This document shows positions 31,280 to 39,938 of a stretch of 55,133 nt of DNA, one piece after another. A model generated the notes under the pieces. That model did no database searches and had not been told where the DNA came from. It saw nothing but the letters and a program-made list of their open reading frames with translations. The DNA comes from Donghicola sp041224595 (GTDB taxonomy: Bacteria; Pseudomonadota; Alphaproteobacteria; Rhodobacterales; Rhodobacteraceae): the NCBI RefSeq assembly GCF_041224595.1, contig NZ_JBGFGN010000105.1, positions 1 to 55,133 on the forward strand, in the 5' to 3' direction. Position 1 is the first letter of the stretch. Each line of letters opens with the position of its first letter. Both the position numbers and the translations under genes were made by a program.

Positions 31280-32404
31280 ATGGGGATTTTCGATTTTCTC
31301 AAGGGCGAATTTATCGACGTCATCCATTGGACGGATGACACCCGCGATACCATGGTGTGGCGCTTTGAACGCGAAGGGCACGCCATCAAGTACGGCGCCA
31401 AGCTGACGGTCCGCGAAGGACAGACAGCTGTGTTCATCCACGAAGGGCAACTGGCAGACGTGTTCACCCCCGGCCTTTATATGCTGGAAACGAACAACAT
31501 GCCGATCATGACGACCCTGCAGCATTGGGATCATGGCTTCCGCTCGCCCTTCAAGTCCGAGATTTACTATGTCTCGACCACACGCTTCACAGACTTCAAA
31601 TGGGGCACTAAGAACCCGATCATGCTGCGTGATCCGGAGTTCGGCCCCGTGCGTCTGCGGGCCTTTGGCACCTATGCGATCCGCATTATAGATCCCGCGC
31701 GCTTTATGACCGAAATCGTCGGAACCGACGGCGAGTTCACCAGCGACGAGATCAGCTTCCAGATCCGCAACATCATCGTGACCCGTGCCTCGCAGGCATT
31801 GGCTGCGAGCGGCATTCCTCTGCTAGATATGGCGGCAAACACTGATGATCTGGGCAAGGTGATTGCGGCGCAGGTCTCGCCCACACTGGCCGAGTACGGG
31901 CTAGAGATGCCCGAGTTCTACGTCGAGAACATTTCCCTTCCGCCCGAGGTCGAAAAGGCGCTGGACGCCCGTACCTCTCGCGGCATTGCAGGCAACTTGG
32001 ACGATCACATGAAGTGGCGTGCGGCCGAAGCGATGAATGCCCCTGGTTCTGCCGCCGGCGCCGCGATGGCAACTGGCATGGGCGCAGGCATGGGCATGTC
32101 CATGGGGCACCAGATGGGCCCTTGGGGCGCGATGCAATCGCCTGCCTCTGCTCCGCAAGCCGCACCCGTCGCACCGCCGCCTCCACCGGTCGAGCATGTC
32201 TGGCACATCGCTGAAAATGGCGCGACCTCTGGCCCCTATTCCAAGGCGCGCATGGGCCGCATGGCAACCGAAGGGCAACTGACACGCGACACCTATGTCT
32301 GGACCCCCGGTCAGGACGGCTGGAAACGGGCCGAGGATGTGATGGAGCTGGCGCAACTCTTTACCGTCGCGCCTCCGCCGCCCCCTCCGCCGCCTGCAGG
32401 CTAA
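31280..32404 (+). CDS. SPFH-domain protein with C-terminal GYF_2 domain
   Basis: A 374-residue protein of the bacterial SPFH (stomatin/flotillin-like, virion core protein L4-like) family. The N-terminal SPFH domain runs from about 1-240 (VWRFEREGHAIKYGAKLTVRE, then PEFGPVRLRAFGTYAIRI). A Met/Gly-rich linker follows. Residues about 310-365 form a GYF_2 domain (VWHIAENGATSGPYSKARMG and WTPGQDGWKRAEDV), a peptide-binding module, before a poly-proline end. Such proteins make membrane-linked oligomers. Fourth gene of the operon. Confidence 0.88.
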   Translation: MGIFDFLKGEFIDVIHWTDDTRDTMVWRFEREGHAIKYGAKLTVREGQTAVFIHEGQLADVFTPGLYMLETNNMPIMTTLQHWDHGFRSPFKSEIYYVSTTRFTDFKWGTKNPIMLRDPEFGPVRLRAFGTYAIRIIDPARFMTEIVGTDGEFTSDEISFQIRNIIVTRASQALAASGIPLLDMAANTDDLGKVIAAQVSPTLAEYGLEMPEFYVENISLPPEVEKALDARTSRGIAGNLDDHMKWRAAEAMNAPGSAAGAAMATGMGAGMGMSMGHQMGPWGAMQSPASAPQAAPVAPPPPPVEHVWHIAENGATSGPYSKARMGRMATEGQLTRDTYVWTPGQDGWKRAEDVMELAQLFTVAPPPPPPPPAG

Positions 32405-32414
32405 TACGACGCTT

Positions 32415-32452
32415 CCCTGCCCTTGCCGTCCGGCGCGGGCGGGGTTTCTTTT
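32415..32452 (+). terminator. Terminator-like hairpin after the SPFH gene
   Basis: CCCTGCCC (32415-32422) and GGGCGGGG (32437-32444) pair with one G-U, followed by TTTCTTTT. It could reduce read-through into the zinc-ribbon gene, which starts 34 bp later. Confidence 0.6.
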
Positions 32453-32485
32453 CAGAACGACCCAAGACATTCAGGTTCACGACAT

Positions 32486-33586
32486 ATGGCGCCCCAGACC
32501 TCCGACCGCCAAGAGCACCGATTTCCCTGTGATCAGTGTGGTGCCGATTTTCGCTATTCGCCAGAACGTGGGATGCTGGTCTGCGATCACTGTGGCAACA
32601 CCGCGCCCATGGTGGATCGCCCCGAGGCACCCGCAATCGCCGAACTGGACTTCAAAGCGGCCCTGAACCAACAGCTGCCCGAGGCGGATACCGAAGTCAC
32701 CCGCGTCTTAAATTGCCCGAACTGCGGCGCTCAGGTCGAATTTGACGGGGTCACCCACGCCAAGGAATGCCCGTTTTGCGCAACCCCCGTGGTCACCGAC
32801 ACCGGCGAGCATCGGCACATCAAGCCGCGCGGCGTACTGCCCTTTGGCGTTGATGAAGACGGGGCACGGGTGGCGATGAATGACTGGCTTGGCAGCTTGT
32901 GGTTCGCGCCAAACGGCCTTCAAGAATACGCGCGCAAAGGGCGCAAGATGCAGGGCGTCTACGTCCCCTATTTCACCTATGACGCAGATACCAAAACCCA
33001 GTATTCAGGCCAGCGCGGCACCGTCTACCACGAAACGCGGCGTGTCACGGTGAATGGCAAAACCCAAACCCGCACCGTGCAAAAGGTCCGCTGGCGTCCG
33101 GTCTCTGGCCGTGTGGCGCGTTGGTTCGATGACGTTCTGGTGCTGGCCTCGAAATCCTTGCCTCAGAAATACACCGATGCGCTGGAGCCGTGGGATCTGT
33201 CCGCGCTAGAGCCCTATTCGCCCGAATTCCTCGCTGGCTTCCGCGCCGAAGGGTACACCGTCGCGCTGGACGAAGGGTTCGAGACGGCGCGCGTAAAGAT
33301 GTCCCGCGTGATCGAGCGCGATGTGAAGTTCGACATTGGCGGCGACCGGCAGCGCATTAACAAGATGGACACACAGGTCAGCGATGTGACCTTCAAGCAC
33401 GTCCTCCTGCCCGTGTGGGTGGCGGCCTACAAGTATCGCGACAAATCTTATCGCTTTGTGGTGAACGGGCGGACGGGCCGCGTGCAGGGTGAACGCCCGT
33501 ATTCTGCATGGAAGATTGCGCTTGCGGTGATCGCTGGCTTGATCGTGGCGGCAGGCGTGGGATACTTGGTGGCAATAAATCAATAA
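32486..33586 (+). CDS. Zinc-ribbon membrane protein of the TelA operon
   Basis: A 366-residue protein. Two zinc ribbons: CDQCGADF with CDHCGNTA (about residues 15-40), and CPNCGAQVEF with CPFCATPVV (about 75-105). A long soluble domain follows (YVPYFTYDADTKTQYSG, RVARWFDDVLVLASKSLP). One transmembrane helix ends the protein (IALAVIAGLIVAAGVGYLVA). Start ATG 32486 fits the first ribbon. It is related to TFIIB-type zinc-ribbon helicase-like proteins often found next to SPFH proteins. Likely a partner of the SPFH protein at the membrane; inference from context. Confidence 0.82.
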   Translation: MAPQTSDRQEHRFPCDQCGADFRYSPERGMLVCDHCGNTAPMVDRPEAPAIAELDFKAALNQQLPEADTEVTRVLNCPNCGAQVEFDGVTHAKECPFCATPVVTDTGEHRHIKPRGVLPFGVDEDGARVAMNDWLGSLWFAPNGLQEYARKGRKMQGVYVPYFTYDADTKTQYSGQRGTVYHETRRVTVNGKTQTRTVQKVRWRPVSGRVARWFDDVLVLASKSLPQKYTDALEPWDLSALEPYSPEFLAGFRAEGYTVALDEGFETARVKMSRVIERDVKFDIGGDRQRINKMDTQVSDVTFKHVLLPVWVAAYKYRDKSYRFVVNGRTGRVQGERPYSAWKIALAVIAGLIVAAGVGYLVAINQ

Positions 33587-33645
33587 ACTTGAAGAATTCC
33601 GTTCTTCGAGTATTGGTAGCGCAAACATGACCAAGTGAGGCCCCA

Positions 33646-34566
33646 ATGATCCTGTGCTGCGGAGAATCCCTGATCGACATGCTGCCCCGTCAGGCGACGA
33701 CGGGCGAAAATGCCTTTGCCCCCCATGCAGGCGGCGCGGTGTTCAACACCGCCATTGCCTTGGGCCGTCTCGGGGCCCCCGTGGCGATGTTCACAGGTCT
33801 GGCGTCTGACTTCTTTGGCGACCTGTTGGCGGAAACACTGGAGTCGTCCAAGGTGTCCACCCAGTACGTCCACCGCGCCGATGCGCCCTGCACTGTGGCC
33901 TTTGTCAAACTGGTGGACGGTCACGCGACCTACGCTTTTTACGACGAGAATACCGCTGGCCGGATGCTTTCCACCGACGCCCTGCCCGATCTGGCGGACG
34001 ATGTGAACGCAATGTTCTTTGGCGGCATCTCTCTGGTGGTCGAACCCTGCGGCGCCACCTACGAGGCGCTGATGACCCGCGAGGCGGAAAGCCGCGTCAC
34101 CATGATCGATCCGAACATCCGCCCCGGCTTTATCAAGGACGAGGCTGCCTATCGCGCGCGCATCGACCGGATGATGGGTATGGCGGACATCGTGAAACTG
34201 TCGGACGAAGATCTCGCATGGCTTATGGGCGGCGAGGATATCGACGCCAACGCCGCTCAAGTTCTGGCGATGGGCCCCAAGCTGGTCTGCATCACACGCG
34301 GCAAGGATGGCGCCTCGGGCTACACTGCGAATGGCCGCGTGGATGTGGCTGCGAACACTGTGACGGTGGTGGATACAGTGGGCGCAGGCGACACGTTCAA
34401 TGCGGGTGTTCTGGCGTCGCTGGAGCAGGCTGGCGTTTTGTCGAAGGAAGGGGTCGCAAACCTGTCCGACGAGGTGATCGCCAACGCGCTAAGCCTTGGG
34501 GCACGGTCGGCGGCCATCACGGTCAGCCGGGCCGGAGCCAACCCGCCCTGGACCCACGAGCTATGA
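33646..34566 (+). CDS. PfkB-family carbohydrate kinase (fructokinase-like)
   Basis: A 306-residue ribokinase-fold kinase. Substrate motif GGAVFNTAIALGRLGAP near residues 28-45; the C-terminal signature DTVGAGDTFNAGVLASL contains the catalytic Asp and anion hole. It phosphorylates a sugar hydroxyl with ATP; fructose or a related ketose is likely but not certain. Its stop overlaps the dtd start by four bases (ATGA). Confidence 0.9.
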   Translation: MILCCGESLIDMLPRQATTGENAFAPHAGGAVFNTAIALGRLGAPVAMFTGLASDFFGDLLAETLESSKVSTQYVHRADAPCTVAFVKLVDGHATYAFYDENTAGRMLSTDALPDLADDVNAMFFGGISLVVEPCGATYEALMTREAESRVTMIDPNIRPGFIKDEAAYRARIDRMMGMADIVKLSDEDLAWLMGGEDIDANAAQVLAMGPKLVCITRGKDGASGYTANGRVDVAANTVTVVDTVGAGDTFNAGVLASLEQAGVLSKEGVANLSDEVIANALSLGARSAAITVSRAGANPPWTHEL

Positions 34567-35006
34567 GGGCACTATTACAACGCGTTTCCGAAGCCCGCGT
34601 CGATATCGCGGGCGAGACCGTCGGCAAGATTGACGCCGGTTTGATGATCCTGATCTGCGCCATGCAAGGCGACACCGAAGCGGACGCCGATAAACTCGCG
34701 GCCAAGATCAGCAAGATGCGCATCTTCGAGGATGACGCAGGCAAGATGAACCTGTCCCTGATGGACACCCACAAGGCCGCGCTGGTGGTCAGCCAGTTCA
34801 CCCTGTCCGCCGACACGAGCCGCGGCAACCGCCCCGGATTCTCGACCGCCTGCCGCCCCGTCGAGGGAAACGCGCTGTACGAATACTTCAGCGAGGCGCT
34901 ACGCAAGCTGGGTGTGCACGTGGAAAACGGCCAGTTCGGGGCCGACATGCAGGTGCACCTGTGCAACGACGGGCCGGTCACCATCTGGGTCGATACAGCG
35001 GCTTAA
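34563..35006 (+). CDS. dtd: D-aminoacyl-tRNA deacylase
   Basis: A 147-residue DTD that removes D-amino acids and glycine from mischarged tRNA. Seen: MRALLQRVSEARV start, the SQFTL motif with SADTSRGNRPGF, and the GPVTIW cross-subunit Gly-Pro motif at the end. Start ATG 34563 is coupled to the kinase stop. Normal length, ends at a hairpin. Confidence 0.96.
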   Translation: MRALLQRVSEARVDIAGETVGKIDAGLMILICAMQGDTEADADKLAAKISKMRIFEDDAGKMNLSLMDTHKAALVVSQFTLSADTSRGNRPGFSTACRPVEGNALYEYFSEALRKLGVHVENGQFGADMQVHLCNDGPVTIWVDTAA

Positions 35007-35019
35007 CTCCAGAATGACG

Positions 35020-35050
35020 CAAGGCCCGGGACTGGAAAACCCGGGCCTTG
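35020..35050. terminator. Bidirectional hairpin between dtd and the type I secretion operon
   Basis: CAAGGCCCGGG and CCCGGGCCTTG form a perfect 11-bp stem with a nine-base loop between convergent genes. There is no T-run, so it is a weak intrinsic terminator or an RNA-stabilising stem. Confidence 0.7.
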
Positions 35051-35082
35051 TGATTCCGCCAACGAGGTAAGAGGGCGGGGAC

Positions 35083-36258
35083 TTAGGGTTCGCGAAGCGC
35101 CTCTTGGGACTTGTAGAGGGGCTTCAGCAGGTACTGCAGGACAGTCTTTTCGCCGGTGTAAAGCTCGACCGTGGCCAGCATGCCGGGACGCATCTCGATC
35201 TCGCGCTGGCGTTCTGTCAGATTGCTTAGATCAACGCGGACGGTGACCTTGTAGTGCGGATCGCCGTCCGGCGCGCTGGAGCGTTCATCCTTGAAGGTAT
35301 CCGCCGACACCAGCTCCACTTCGCCGTCCAGGGCACCGTAGATCGTGTAGTCATAAGAGCTCAATTTGATCGTGGCCTTTTGACCCGGACGGACCTGAGC
35401 GATGTCCTTGGGCTTGATCTTGGCTTCGACGAACAGCTCATCGTCCATCGGGATGATCTGCATGATTTCTTCGCCAGCGCGCACGACGCCGCCAATGGTT
35501 GTGACGGCCAAATTGTTCACCACACCGCGCATGGGGCTGATCAGTGTCGTCCGGTCCAGCTGGTCGCGGCTCGCCTTCAGGTTCTGCTTAAGGGTGTTCA
35601 GTTCTTTGAGCGTCTCGGAATAGCTCTCTGCCCGCTGAAGATCGGTTTGGGTGACGATCTCGTCATAGCGTTTCTGCGCGTCAGCGGTTGCCTTGCGGGC
35701 GCGTGTCACCTCGATCAGCGCAACAATTTTACGCTCGAGCAGCTTTTCGAGCAGGGCTTGCTCTTCGCTGGCTTGGTTCAGCACCTGCTGAGCGCCATCG
35801 CGGCTTTTGACGTAGTCGGACTGCCGCGCCTCGAGGAGTTTGCGCTCGGATGCCACGATCTCGGGGGCGGCCTCTTGCATTGCGGCGGGCACTTCGAAAG
35901 AGAACTCGCCAGCCAACTCGGCTTCAAGTCGTGCGCGGCGAATTTCCAGCGCGGTGACCTGCGCGGCGATGTCATCCACTTCGGATTTGAACTGGGTGCC
36001 GTGCAGACGCGCCAGCATCTGCCCACGGTCGACCTGATCGCCCTCTTTCACGTAGAGCTCGGCCAGAATGCCGCCTTCGAGGTTCTGAATGATCTGAGGG
36101 CGGGATGAAGAGATCATCTCGCCCTGACCGCGTACGATCACATCCAAGGGTGCCAACGCAGCCCACACGATAAACGCAATGAGAACCGCACCTGTCATCC
36201 AGATGATGCGGCTCGGGCCGCGTGTGCGGCCCTCGAATTCTGTCGAGAGGGTTGTCAT
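35083..36258 (-). CDS. HlyD-family type I secretion periplasmic adaptor
   Basis: A 391-residue membrane fusion protein. One N-terminal membrane helix (IIWMTGAVLIAFIVWAALAP), a lipoyl half-motif (GQGEMISSSRPQIIQNLEGG), long coiled coil (about 90-240), then the second lipoyl half and beta-barrel (GVVNNLAVTTIGGVVRAGE, QKATIKLSSYDYTIYG). It bridges the inner-membrane ABC exporter and the TolC channel. Last gene of the four-gene operon; it starts 3 bp after the ABC stop. Confidence 0.94.
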   Translation of the reverse strand: MTTLSTEFEGRTRGPSRIIWMTGAVLIAFIVWAALAPLDVIVRGQGEMISSSRPQIIQNLEGGILAELYVKEGDQVDRGQMLARLHGTQFKSEVDDIAAQVTALEIRRARLEAELAGEFSFEVPAAMQEAAPEIVASERKLLEARQSDYVKSRDGAQQVLNQASEEQALLEKLLERKIVALIEVTRARKATADAQKRYDEIVTQTDLQRAESYSETLKELNTLKQNLKASRDQLDRTTLISPMRGVVNNLAVTTIGGVVRAGEEIMQIIPMDDELFVEAKIKPKDIAQVRPGQKATIKLSSYDYTIYGALDGEVELVSADTFKDERSSAPDGDPHYKVTVRVDLSNLTERQREIEMRPGMLATVELYTGEKTVLQYLLKPLYKSQEALREP

Positions 36259-36261
36259 AGG

Positions 36262-38550
36262 TTACCTCGTGATCTTGCCTGCCGCGTTGGCCGTCAGATG
36301 GGCGACAACTTCTTCGCGGGGTCCGTCTACAGCCATACGGCCGTTCTGGAAAATCAATGTGCGCTTGGTCAGCGACAGGATGGGCAGACGGTGCGTTGCC
36401 ACAATCGTCGTGCGTCCCTTGAGCCAGCTGTCCAGACGGCTGACCAGCGTTGCCTCGAGCGTTTGGTCTAGCGATGCGGTCGGCTCATCCAGCAGCACAA
36501 TCGGCGGGTTCTGAAGCCAGATGCGTGCCCAACCGATGGACTGGCGCTGACCCACGGACAGGCCCTGCCCGCCATCGGTGATCTCTAGATCCAGACCCTT
36601 GTGGTGGCCTTTGACGAACGGACCAAGGCCCGCGAAATCCAAAGCTTCGAACAGGCGTTCGTCGTCACGCTCTAGCTGGTGCAGGTTCAGGTTCTCGCGC
36701 AGGGTGCCCGCGAACAGGCGCACGTCCTGACCCAAGTAGCCTATGTTGCGGCGCAGGTCGCGGGGCGCAATCTGGCCCATGTCCACACCGTCAATCATCA
36801 CGCGGCCTTCGGTCGGCGCATAGAGACCCGACAGCAGCTTGAGGAAGGTCGATTTGCCCGACCCGTTCACACCCAGAACCGCGACGGACTCTCCTTTGCC
36901 GATGGCCAAGGCGCGAATGTCCAGAATGGGTGCGCTGTCTTTGTCGTACTTGAACTGGACGTTGCGGAACTCGAAGCTGCCTTCCAGCTGATCGCGGCGC
37001 AGGTAGGTGCGGCCCTCGGCCAGATCCTGCTCGGCTTCGGCAATGGCGTCCAGTGCATCAAGTGCACCGCGAACGTTCGACCAACGGGCCAAGGTGCCCG
37101 CGAGCTGGGTCAAAGGTGCCAGAGTCCGGCTGGTCAGAATACCGACCGCAATGATCGAACCCACTGTGAACTCACCGACAAAGACCAGATATGTGCCAGT
37201 CACGACCGCCGCGATATAAGTCGCCTGCTGGATGCCTTGGCTCCAGTAGGTCAGTGCGGTCGCCATGCGGCGTTGCTCGCCCGACTTGATTGAAGAGAGG
37301 CCAGTCAGCTCCATCCACAGGCGGCGGATACGATCTTCGCCGCGCTGAGTTTTGACAGTGTCGAGCTCAAAGATGGTTTCATGCAGCAGACGCGACGAAC
37401 GGGTCGAGGCGCCTTGGCTCTCGCGCGTCAGCTTGATCATCTTCTTCTGAAGGAAAAAGCCGGGAACGACCATAAGGATACCGCCGATCACCAGAACCCA
37501 GACCACACTGCCCGCGATAGAGGCGACGAGGGCCAAGAAGACCAGAATGAACGGAAGGTCCGCAAGCGACCCAATGGACGCAGCGGTAAAGAACTCACGG
37601 ACAGACCCGAATTCGCGCATGGCCCCGAAGAGCTGAGAGGACGACACCCCACGGCGGTCCGAGCGCATACCCAAGAGCTTTTCCATCAGCATCCGCTGGA
37701 TGTTCAACTCGATCTGGCGACCGGCGGAGTCCATCAGACGCGCGCGGGCCAGCTTCATCATCGCCTCCAGGCCCAAGGCCACCAGAGCGCCAATGGCTAG
37801 AACCCAAAGGGTCGCCTCTGACTGGTGCGGGATCACGCGGTCATAGACCTGCAAAGAGAACAGCGCGACCGAAACTGCCAGAATGTTCGCAATCAGCGAG
37901 CCCAGAGCGATCTCGCCGATCTGGCGTTTGAACTTGGGAAATTCACCCCAGAACCAGTGGGACTCATCTTTGGTCGGTGCGTGGATTTTTTTGATCTGCT
38001 CGACGCTGACTTCGGCACGGATCAGGACACCCGCAAAGAAGGGTTCGAACTCGGTCAGGGGCACATAGGCGCGGTTGTCGACACAAGAGGTGTCGTAGAT
38101 CACCACTTCACTGCCAATCTGGTCCAGCACAAGGATCGACTGGCCGCTGACCATCTGCGCGATCGCGGGCCAGTGGGCAGGTGTCAGGGCACCCACGGTC
38201 ATGATTTTGGTGTACAGTCCGGCGCTTTGCAAACCGGCAGCCAGCGCTTTGGGCTGAGTGGCATCGGCAGATCCGGACTTCATCATCGCGTCCAGAATAT
38301 CGCGCGGCGGGACATTGACGCCCAAGTATCCAGCATAGACCGAAGCCAGATCGGCGCGCGCTTTGGCGCGACCCTCGGGATCGGCTTTGGGCTTGGTCGC
38401 CCATTTGGTCGCGATTTGGGCAATACCCAGAATCGGGTTCGCCGCCTTTTTAGGCGGCGTCACGTCAGGCGGCAGAACCGCCTTGGCTTTTCCTCCGGCG
38501 TCTTTGCCGCCGGGCGCTACGGTCAGAGCGATGGGTGCCTTGCTGCTCAT
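36262..38550 (-). CDS. Type I secretion ABC transporter with N-terminal C39-like domain
   Basis: A 762-residue fused permease-ATPase. Residues about 55-200 form a C39-like domain without a visible catalytic Cys (SVYAGYLGVNVPPRDILDAM), as in LapB/RTX exporters where it docks the substrate. Membrane helices lie in about 210-480. The nucleotide-binding domain has Walker A GVNGSGKST (around 560), signature LSVGQRQSIG and Walker B IVLLDEPTASLD. It exports the adhesin encoded at the start of the operon. Its start overlaps the TolC stop as ATGA. Confidence 0.95.
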   Translation of the reverse strand: MSSKAPIALTVAPGGKDAGGKAKAVLPPDVTPPKKAANPILGIAQIATKWATKPKADPEGRAKARADLASVYAGYLGVNVPPRDILDAMMKSGSADATQPKALAAGLQSAGLYTKIMTVGALTPAHWPAIAQMVSGQSILVLDQIGSEVVIYDTSCVDNRAYVPLTEFEPFFAGVLIRAEVSVEQIKKIHAPTKDESHWFWGEFPKFKRQIGEIALGSLIANILAVSVALFSLQVYDRVIPHQSEATLWVLAIGALVALGLEAMMKLARARLMDSAGRQIELNIQRMLMEKLLGMRSDRRGVSSSQLFGAMREFGSVREFFTAASIGSLADLPFILVFLALVASIAGSVVWVLVIGGILMVVPGFFLQKKMIKLTRESQGASTRSSRLLHETIFELDTVKTQRGEDRIRRLWMELTGLSSIKSGEQRRMATALTYWSQGIQQATYIAAVVTGTYLVFVGEFTVGSIIAVGILTSRTLAPLTQLAGTLARWSNVRGALDALDAIAEAEQDLAEGRTYLRRDQLEGSFEFRNVQFKYDKDSAPILDIRALAIGKGESVAVLGVNGSGKSTFLKLLSGLYAPTEGRVMIDGVDMGQIAPRDLRRNIGYLGQDVRLFAGTLRENLNLHQLERDDERLFEALDFAGLGPFVKGHHKGLDLEITDGGQGLSVGQRQSIGWARIWLQNPPIVLLDEPTASLDQTLEATLVSRLDSWLKGRTTIVATHRLPILSLTKRTLIFQNGRMAVDGPREEVVAHLTANAAGKITR

Positions 38551-39842
38551 ACGTCATCCCCGTCTACCAACAGACCGAATTCCTCGGCCATCTGCAGTTT
38601 TGTCAGGATCGCGTCATACTTAAGCCCGACATGCTCGAGCCGGCGCGAAACCATGGTTTCGTAAACATTCACCACATCCATCACCTGACGCTGGCCTGCC
38701 TCGTACTGCTCTTGGAAAGTGCGGTAGTTCGTAACCGATTGGCTGGCCAGTGTCCCAGTATTCGCACTCTGACGATCAAGCGACGCGAGGTATTCCCGCA
38801 GGCGTGCGATTTTGCGATCAGAGTTTTCCTGTGCTTGCTCGATACGCGCCGCAGCGGCTTGCTTGTCCGCTTCGATCGCGCCAAGCGCAGCACCCGTCCC
38901 CAAACCGATCAGGTTCTCGGTCTCGATCGAGACGCCCATGTCCGTGCGGACATTGCTGGTTGTACCACCAGCAGTGAGCGAAGGGAGGAAGCCTGCACGT
39001 TCGATCTTGGTCTCTGCAACGTCGCGGTCCATCTCCGCACGCGCCATCAGCACATCAAGAGGCTGAACACCCGCCGGGAACACAGGCACTTCGGAAATCC
39101 CGGTAACACTGTCCAAAGGGAAGGCAGACATCGCGGAGAGTTCGGCGAGCGCGGTGCGCTCTGCTTCGAGATCCGCATGAAGGGTCTCTCGTGCTTCGTC
39201 CAGCTTCAGGCGCAGCACTTGTTCGTCAGAGGTATCGGACACACCACCGGCGACGCGTGCCTCCATGATGCGCATGAACTCGGTCATATCAGTTGCGGCC
39301 TGCCGCGTGATCGCCACACGGGCGCGCGCTTTTTCGGCCTGAAGATACAGCTCAAGAGCGGTCAGGACACGATTGTTGCTGTCCTCGGACAGAGTGACGG
39401 CTGCCACTTCGACATCAGCACGGGCCAGCTCGCGTTCTGCTTTGCGCTTGCCGTTGTCAAAAAGCACTTGTTCGATGAAGAGACTTGCCACGAAATCGCT
39501 CATGCTTGTGAGCGAGATCGACGGACCAAGCTGCGGTAGCCAGTTTTTATCCGCCGCTTTGGAACGCAGCAACGCAGACCGCAATTCGGCCTCGGCTGCG
39601 CGGGCGTTTGCCGCCATGACAGCATCTGCCACAGTGTCAAACGGAGAGCCCTGTGGAAGCAGGCTCTCGCGCGATTGAAGAATAGAAATAATTTCGGAAC
39701 GCTGTTCTTGCAGCGCTTCCTCACCCGGTTCGGCAGGACTCGACGCAAATGGAGACCCATTGGTCTCTTCGTAACTCTTACCGAAACAGCCAGCCAGCGC
39801 AAAGACGGCAACGCTGGCAGCGAGTGTCGCTGCCCGTCTCAT
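38547..39842 (-). CDS. TolC-family outer membrane efflux lipoprotein
   Basis: A 431-residue outer membrane channel subunit. Signal peptide with lipobox (VFALAGC) near residue 18. Two long helical repeats follow, with internal pairs such as ALELYLQAEKARARVAITRQ and QVMDVVNVYETMVSRRLEHV. Start ATG 39842 with GGAG upstream fits the signal peptide; the longer frame would put 26 residues before it. It forms the exit duct for the adhesin. It starts 96 bp after the adhesin stop. Confidence 0.92.
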   Translation of the reverse strand: MRRAATLAASVAVFALAGCFGKSYEETNGSPFASSPAEPGEEALQEQRSEIISILQSRESLLPQGSPFDTVADAVMAANARAAEAELRSALLRSKAADKNWLPQLGPSISLTSMSDFVASLFIEQVLFDNGKRKAERELARADVEVAAVTLSEDSNNRVLTALELYLQAEKARARVAITRQAATDMTEFMRIMEARVAGGVSDTSDEQVLRLKLDEARETLHADLEAERTALAELSAMSAFPLDSVTGISEVPVFPAGVQPLDVLMARAEMDRDVAETKIERAGFLPSLTAGGTTSNVRTDMGVSIETENLIGLGTGAALGAIEADKQAAAARIEQAQENSDRKIARLREYLASLDRQSANTGTLASQSVTNYRTFQEQYEAGQRQVMDVVNVYETMVSRRLEHVGLKYDAILTKLQMAEEFGLLVDGDDV

Positions 39843-39938
39843 GTATTCTGAACTCCGCTCGTGCACCTTTATATTTTTTGTTCGGTGCGGCCTCAAAGAG
39901 TGGCGCAAATCATGCGCCACTCTGATGGTTTACTCGGA

